DNA of 16,727 bases. Origin: Candidatus Methanophaga sp. GoMg3.2 (GTDB lineage Archaea; Halobacteriota; Syntropharchaeia; Alkanophagales; Methanospirareceae). Where the stretch lies: NCBI GenBank assembly GCA_013180565.1, contig QBUN01000402.1, forward strand, positions 1 through 16,727. Direction: 5' to 3'. Below, piece by piece: positions 13,657-16,727 of this stretch (position 1 is its first letter; the number at the start of each line of letters is the position of its first letter). Below the pieces are notes generated by a model that was not told the DNA's origin, searched no databases, and worked only from the letters and a program-made list of their open reading frames with translations. The position numbers and the translations under genes were made by a program.

Positions 13657-13935
13657 TTATGCCTTCGTATTCATTGTTATTTCCATCGAAGAGACATTCG
13701 CTTTGTCTCCGCCTTCCCCTTGTATTTGTTCCGTCCCTATTTTTATGTCCTTCACTTCCACTCCAGGCATGAACTTGTTCTTTACCACTTCTGCGGTGTC
13801 TACAGCCCTAGAAATTGCTCTACCTCGCGCCTTTATCACTACTTCGTCAAAGCCGTTGTTAAACTGCGTCACCACAGCTAAGACATAACTCATCACAGAC
13901 TTATTCCCGATATATATCACGTTGTCTTCTGGCAT
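13657..13935 (-). CDS. albA: Alba DNA/RNA-binding chromatin protein
   Basis: Alba is an abundant archaeal nucleoid protein that binds DNA and RNA as a dimer. The 92-residue protein has the family length and core: [20 protein letters not shown] (5-24) and [19 protein letters not shown] (33-51), and a C-terminal beta-hairpin with a Gly-rich loop (QGEGGDK). In the DNA-binding loop the usual GxKPVM is GNKSVM: the conserved lysine (Lys12) remains, the neighbouring lysine that is acetylated in Sulfolobus is Asn11 here, and the following Pro is Ser13. It has its own TATA box (13971-13983) and a GGTGAT Shine-Dalgarno sequence about 9 bases before the ATG, so it is a monocistronic gene between hisI and pyrB. 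Confidence 0.95.
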   Translation of the reverse strand: MPEDNVIYIGNKSVMSYVLAVVTQFNNGFDEVVIKARGRAISRAVDTAEVVKNKFMPGVEVKDIKIGTEQIQGEGGDKANVSSMEITMNTKA

Positions 13936-13970
13936 TTTTTTGCATCACCACTTTGCACTATAGGTCTAGA

Positions 13971-13983
13971 GTATATATAAATG
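13971..13983 (-). promoter_or_regulatory. TATA box of alba
   Basis: CATTTATATATAC on the minus strand is a strong archaeal TATA box. It predicts a start near 13950 and a leader of about 15 bases that contains TGGTGAT (13944-13950) as the Shine-Dalgarno sequence. Confidence 0.65.
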
Positions 13984-14005
13984 TATCACTATAACACTTA
14001 GGAAA

Positions 14006-14359
14006 TCAATTTTTACCATATTTCTCTTCGGGGTCGAACACTTTCTTACCCACTATTTCGCCGTTTATCTTGCGGTAAAAGCATGATCGGTATCCCATAT
14101 GACATGCCCCCCCTATCTGCTTCACCTTCAGTAGCACTGCATCTTCATCACAGTCTATAAAGATGTCCTTTACTATCTGCTCATTACCTGAAATCTCACC
14201 CTTCAGCCATAATTTACCTCTACTCCTGCTCCAGTAATGTGCCTTTTTGGTCTCTATGGTTAGCCTCAGCGCTTCATCATCCATGTGTGCAAGCATAAGG
14301 ACCTCCCCAGTTTCATAATCCTGTACTATCGCGGACTTTAATTCCTTCTCTTTGACCAT
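14006..14359 (-). CDS. hisI: Phosphoribosyl-AMP cyclohydrolase
   Basis: HisI opens the purine ring of phosphoribosyl-AMP, the third step of histidine synthesis, in the cytoplasm. The 117-residue protein is the single-domain archaeal form, without a fused HisE pyrophosphohydrolase. Motifs are [14 protein letters not shown] (24-37), [19 protein letters not shown] (41-59), the magnesium site CDEDA (Cys70, Asp71, Asp73), and the zinc-binding [11 protein letters not shown] (Cys86, Cys93). It starts 6 bases after the stop of spt5 with no obvious Shine-Dalgarno sequence, so it depends on the ftsZ-secE-spt5 transcript. No other his gene is in the window. Confidence 0.96.
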   Translation of the reverse strand: MVKEKELKSAIVQDYETGEVLMLAHMDDEALRLTIETKKAHYWSRSRGKLWLKGEISGNEQIVKDIFIDCDEDAVLLKVKQIGGACHMGYRSCFYRKINGEIVGKKVFDPEEKYGKN

Positions 14360-14365
14360 AATGTT

Positions 14366-14833
14366 TTATTCCGCTTCATTCTCCTCTTTGCTCAATACTC
14401 TCACACTATCCCCTCTGACCGTGACAGGTATCGGAACCATAGCTTCAAATAATTCGATGGTGATTTCTTCATGTGCCTCGTCTACTTTTTTCACTCTTGC
14501 TCGTTCGCCTTTAAATGGTCCCGAGACAATTTCTATTATACTACCTTCCAATATCCCCGTTACAGATGGTTTTGGCGTAAGGAAATGCTCAACTTCTTCC
14601 AAGCCCATCACTCCTTTGACCAATCCCCTTGCATGTGGAATACTCTGAATTATTTGTTCTAGCGCTTCAGGAAAAGAGGCTTCTACGAGCAGATACCCCT
14701 TTAGCTCTTCGGGTACCATTATCGCCCTAATTCCATGATCCTTCACACCTTCTTCGCCTAATGCACCCTCAACCATAGTCGCAACTGCTAGCTCTTGATT
14801 TACCGTTGTTTTTACCGCGTATACATTAACCAT
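14366..14833 (-). CDS. spt5: Transcription elongation factor Spt5 (NusG-like)
   Basis: Spt5 binds the RNA polymerase clamp, with Spt4, and raises processivity; it also links transcription to translation. The 155 residues hold an NGN domain (about 1-85: [20 protein letters not shown], then [25 protein letters not shown]) and one KOW domain (about 90-145: [22 protein letters not shown]). It begins 1 base after the secE stop, with GAGG about 8 bases before the ATG overlapping the end of secE. The secE-spt5 pair is a widely conserved archaeal arrangement; rpl11, which often follows, is replaced here by hisI. Confidence 0.96.
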   Translation of the reverse strand: MVNVYAVKTTVNQELAVATMVEGALGEEGVKDHGIRAIMVPEELKGYLLVEASFPEALEQIIQSIPHARGLVKGVMGLEEVEHFLTPKPSVTGILEGSIIEIVSGPFKGERARVKKVDEAHEEITIELFEAMVPIPVTVRGDSVRVLSKEENEAE

Positions 14834-14834
14834 A

Positions 14835-15026
14835 CTACAAAGCCTCAGGTAATACTGTCATCAGGAGATAGATAAAAAAACCGATGAGTCCAACCAGAGC
14901 CATCGCGGCACCAGCGATTTTAGAAATCTTGGAGAATTCGTCTCTTGTTGGCCGTTTTGCCAACTTCAGTATTCTTATGTACACCTGTAACTTCTTCAAC
15001 ATCAGATCTCCGAACTTCAGTTCCAT
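14835..15026 (-). CDS. secE: Preprotein translocase subunit SecE (Sec61 gamma)
   Basis: SecE clamps the SecY channel in the cytoplasmic membrane. The protein has a short amphipathic helix ([22 protein letters not shown], the conserved archaeal KPTRDEF-type motif written KRPTRDEF here) and one C-terminal transmembrane helix ([22 protein letters not shown]). I chose the ATG at 15024-15026 (63 residues) because GAGGTGA (15032-15038) sits 5 bases upstream of it. A GTG at 15035 would add three residues but lies within that Shine-Dalgarno sequence. It follows ftsZ closely and precedes spt5 by 1 base, so all three are one operon. Confidence 0.93.
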   Translation of the reverse strand: MELKFGDLMLKKLQVYIRILKLAKRPTRDEFSKISKIAGAAMALVGLIGFFIYLLMTVLPEAL

Positions 15027-15045
15027 TGTTGTCACCTCTTATTAA

Positions 15046-16119
15046 TTAATGCACGATTTCAATGCCATATCGCTCTTTCTTTGTATCCCGCCTCGCATAT
15101 ATCTGCTCGGACTTCACACCGGTCACAATGAGCAGAGTTCTTAGCACATTCTTCAGCTCGGGACTTACCTGAACACCCCAGATGATTCTTGCATCAGGGC
15201 TCATCATTTTAGACACTTCCTGAAGGGCGCTTTCCGCTTCCTCTACGGTCATGTCTTCACCACCTGTTACGTTTACCAGTGCCGATTTGGCATCGGAGAC
15301 GTCAACATCGAGCAAGGGCGAGCTTAACGCCTTTCTCACTGATTCTATTGCTTTATTCTGTCCGTCTGATTCCCCAAATCCAATCATTGCCATTCCACCA
15401 TCTTTCATCACCGTTCTCACATCTGCGAAGTCCAGATTTATAAGACCTGGTTTTGTTATCAGTTCTGTTATCCCCTTAACCGCACGCATAAGGACTTCAT
15501 CGGCAACTCTAAAAGCATCATTTAATGGCAATCTCGGGACTACCTCCAATAACCGGTCATTTGGTATAACAATCAAAGTGTCAGTATTCTCACGCAGTTT
15601 TTCCAGTCCTACATCGGTATTTTCCATCCGTACATCCCCTTCTGCCTTAAAAGGGACGGTTACCACACCGATAGTAAGAGCGCCTGCTTCTTGCACCGCT
15701 TGTGCAACTACCGGCGCTGACCCTGTTCCTGTGCCTCCGCCTAATCCACAGGTTACAAATACCATGTCCGCATCCTCAACCATCGCCCTTATATCAGAAT
15801 CATTCTCCTTTGCTGCTTCTTCGCCTAATTTCGGGATACTTCCTGCACCTAGCCCCCTCGTTGTCTTCTTACCTATCAATAGCTTATTATCCACTTTTGA
15901 AAACAACAAATGTTGCGCATCTGTGTTCAGTGCGAATAAATCAGCGCCAAAAATACCGTCCACTGTCATCCGCTCTATTGTATTTGTCCCACTTCCACCG
16001 CATCCAATCACCTTTATAACGGTCTTTGATTTTTCCAGGATCTTTTCTAATTCAGCATCATTCTCCCTTACAGTTACTTTCTCGCCTTCCGAGACTACCC
16101 CTCCACCAACTTGTTTCAT
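15046..16119 (-). CDS. ftsZ: Cell division GTPase FtsZ
   Basis: FtsZ polymerises into the division ring. From the chosen start it has 357 residues: an N-terminal archaeal extension (about 1-33), then [16 protein letters not shown] (36-51), the tubulin/FtsZ signature GGGTGTG (127-133), and the T7 catalytic loop [12 protein letters not shown] (Asn228, Asp230, Asp233) that completes the GTPase site of the neighbouring subunit. It lacks a long disordered C-terminal tail. The start is ATG 16117-16119, with GGTGAGGT (16126-16133) at good distance. An upstream in-frame GTG at 16170 falls inside the probable TATA box, so it is unlikely. It is the first gene of the ftsZ-secE-spt5-hisI cluster. Archaea often have two FtsZ paralogues; only one is visible here. 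Confidence 0.96.
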   Translation of the reverse strand: MKQVGGGVVSEGEKVTVRENDAELEKILEKSKTVIKVIGCGGSGTNTIERMTVDGIFGADLFALNTDAQHLLFSKVDNKLLIGKKTTRGLGAGSIPKLGEEAAKENDSDIRAMVEDADMVFVTCGLGGGTGTGSAPVVAQAVQEAGALTIGVVTVPFKAEGDVRMENTDVGLEKLRENTDTLIVIPNDRLLEVVPRLPLNDAFRVADEVLMRAVKGITELITKPGLINLDFADVRTVMKDGGMAMIGFGESDGQNKAIESVRKALSSPLLDVDVSDAKSALVNVTGGEDMTVEEAESALQEVSKMMSPDARIIWGVQVSPELKNVLRTLLIVTGVKSEQIYARRDTKKERYGIEIVH

Positions 16120-16155
16120 CTTCTCTACCTCACCATTAAAAATAATATACCTATG

Positions 16156-16169
16156 TAATGATAAAAGCA
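16156..16169 (-). promoter_or_regulatory. TATA-like promoter of the ftsZ cluster
   Basis: GTGCTTTTATCATT on the minus strand predicts a transcript start near 16137 and a leader of about 18 bases containing the GGTGAGGT Shine-Dalgarno sequence. A second AT-rich stretch at 16138-16152 (GGTATATTATTTTT) is an alternative box. Confidence 0.4.
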
Positions 16170-16212
16170 CTTAACAGTTATACTTTGTTTTGTTTATGAT
16201 AAAACTCTTTAA

Positions 16213-16295
16213 TGCGGAGGGAGGGATTTGAACCCTCGAACCCCTACGGGACAGCGACCTCAACGCTGCGCCTTTGTCCTCTTGGCAACCCCCGC
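16213..16295 (-). tRNA. tRNA-Leu, anticodon GAG
   Basis: Read on the minus strand: acceptor GCGGGGG pairs with CCTCCGC (one G-U), D stem GCC/GGC, anticodon stem CAGCG/CGCTG with loop TTGAGGT, so the anticodon is GAG, decoding CUC and CUU. A long variable arm (TCCCGTAGGGGTTC) marks a class II tRNA. The T arm is GAGGG, TTCAAAT, CCCTC, and the discriminator is A, as expected for leucine. No CCA and no intron are encoded. Confidence 0.95.
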
Positions 16296-16327
16296 AAACT
16301 TTCCGTTTTACACTAAAAAGAAAAGCA

Positions 16328-16727
16328 TTATTTATAGTAATATGTTCCTTCCACGATCTTAATAACTTCTTTTAGCGGTATTTTCAGCTCGTTCGCAACC
16401 CTTTTCGCATCTTCAAATTCCGCAGCTATGTTTAATAGATCTCCTTTTGCATCCCTGCCTATTTTCACACCCACTTCTTTTTCCACACCTTTTATTCTCA
16501 CCTTCACCTTCTTCTCTTCTCTATCAGCAATGAACCGGTGTTTTACCTGCATAACCCGAACGCCCAGGGATCCGGTCTCGGCCATTATTCGATAGGCTAT
16601 TTGTGGGACGTCTTGCGGTGCTGCAATCACCTTGATACTGTGCCCGCTTCTGTTCTTCTTCATCTGTGCAGGTGTGATGGCAACGTCCTTTGCACCCTCC
16701 GCCATAAGAACCTCTATTAGATTGCCC
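16328..16727 (-). CDS. larC: LarC-family protein (nickel-pincer cofactor nickel insertion), C-terminal part; gene runs off the right edge
   Basis: LarC (DUF111) inserts nickel into the pyridinium bis-thiocarboxylate cofactor of lactate racemase and related enzymes, using CTP. The frame is open through the right edge, upstream of the internal Met at 16705, and reads NLIEVLMAEGAKDVAITPAQMKKNR. This matches the family's conserved NLIE-LMEAGALDVFFTPVYMKKNRPG-like block, so the visible piece is the C-terminal part (about 132 codons), including VMQVKHRF near its middle and a terminal KIPLKEV-type helix. The 5' part is outside the window. It ends 32 bases before tRNA-Leu on the same strand. Whether it serves a lactate-racemase-type enzyme in this organism cannot be seen here. 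Confidence 0.88.
   Translation of the reverse strand, partial: GNLIEVLMAEGAKDVAITPAQMKKNRSGHSIKVIAAPQDVPQIAYRIMAETGSLGVRVMQVKHRFIADREEKKVKVRIKGVEKEVGVKIGRDAKGDLLNIAAEFEDAKRVANELKIPLKEVIKIVEGTYYYK

Noticed and set aside
16120..16170. Longer ftsZ start at GTG 16170
   Set aside because: The extra 17 residues are not family-like, and the region holds the probable TATA box and the Shine-Dalgarno sequence for the ATG at 16119.
15251..16174. 307-codon plus-strand frame opposite ftsZ
   Set aside because: Its Ser/Pro/Thr-rich composition mirrors the antisense of ftsZ, whose GTPase motifs are intact; no signal or domain is visible.

Overview
This window is a stretch of archaeal chromosome, almost entirely housekeeping. 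The archaeal assignment rests on an S10-type ribosomal protein block in archaeal order (L3-L4-L23-L2-S19-L22-S3), an aconitase-X large subunit, a threonyl-tRNA synthetase with the archaeal D-aminoacyl-tRNA-deacylase-like editing domain, Alba chromatin protein, Spt5 next to a one-helix SecE, TATA-box promoters, and tRNA genes with no encoded CCA. A fragment of a CxxCH multiheme cytochrome and a surface protein with a PGF-CTERM-like tail point to a methanogen or anaerobic alkane/methane oxidiser in the Halobacteriota (ANME-1/Methanophagales or a relative). That lineage call is inference, not proof.

Layout: 1-4211 (minus) is the start of the ribosomal operon, read from rpl3 at the right to a truncated rps3 at the left edge. 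4279-5439 (minus) is the large subunit of an aconitase-X/phosphomevalonate dehydratase. 5440-7165 is the only accessory-looking part: an inverted repeat built of short tandem units, then two plus-strand genes (a secreted, membrane-anchored Thr/Pro-rich protein and a decayed-looking multiheme cytochrome fragment that runs into the 3' end of thrS). 7126-9006 (minus) is thrS, divergent from yjbQ (plus), which is followed by tRNA-Arg(GCG). 9546-11282 (minus) holds a TatD-family nuclease and an archaeal coiled-coil protein. 11329-13557 (minus) is pyrB followed by glyA. 13657-13935 (minus) is alba. 14006-16119 (minus) is a tight ftsZ-secE-spt5-hisI cluster. tRNA-Leu(GAG) and the 3' part of a LarC-family gene close the window on the right.

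The genes serve protein synthesis (ribosomal proteins, ThrRS, tRNAs), transcription elongation and secretion (Spt5, SecE), division (FtsZ), chromatin (Alba), and nucleotide, one-carbon and histidine metabolism (PyrB, GlyA, HisI), plus isoprenoid precursor synthesis (AcnX). Translational coupling is visible in the ribosomal operon, where stop codons repeatedly fall inside the next gene's Shine-Dalgarno sequence. Elsewhere several genes (thrS, pyrB, yjbQ) look leaderless.

No gene-free stretch exceeds 300 bases; the longest is 5440-5603, described under its repeat and promoters. I saw no CRISPR array, insertion sequence, integrase or defence system. I did not find an undescribed system. The best leads are the cytochrome fragment, the surface protein, the inverted repeat, and the partnerless AcnX and PyrB subunits.
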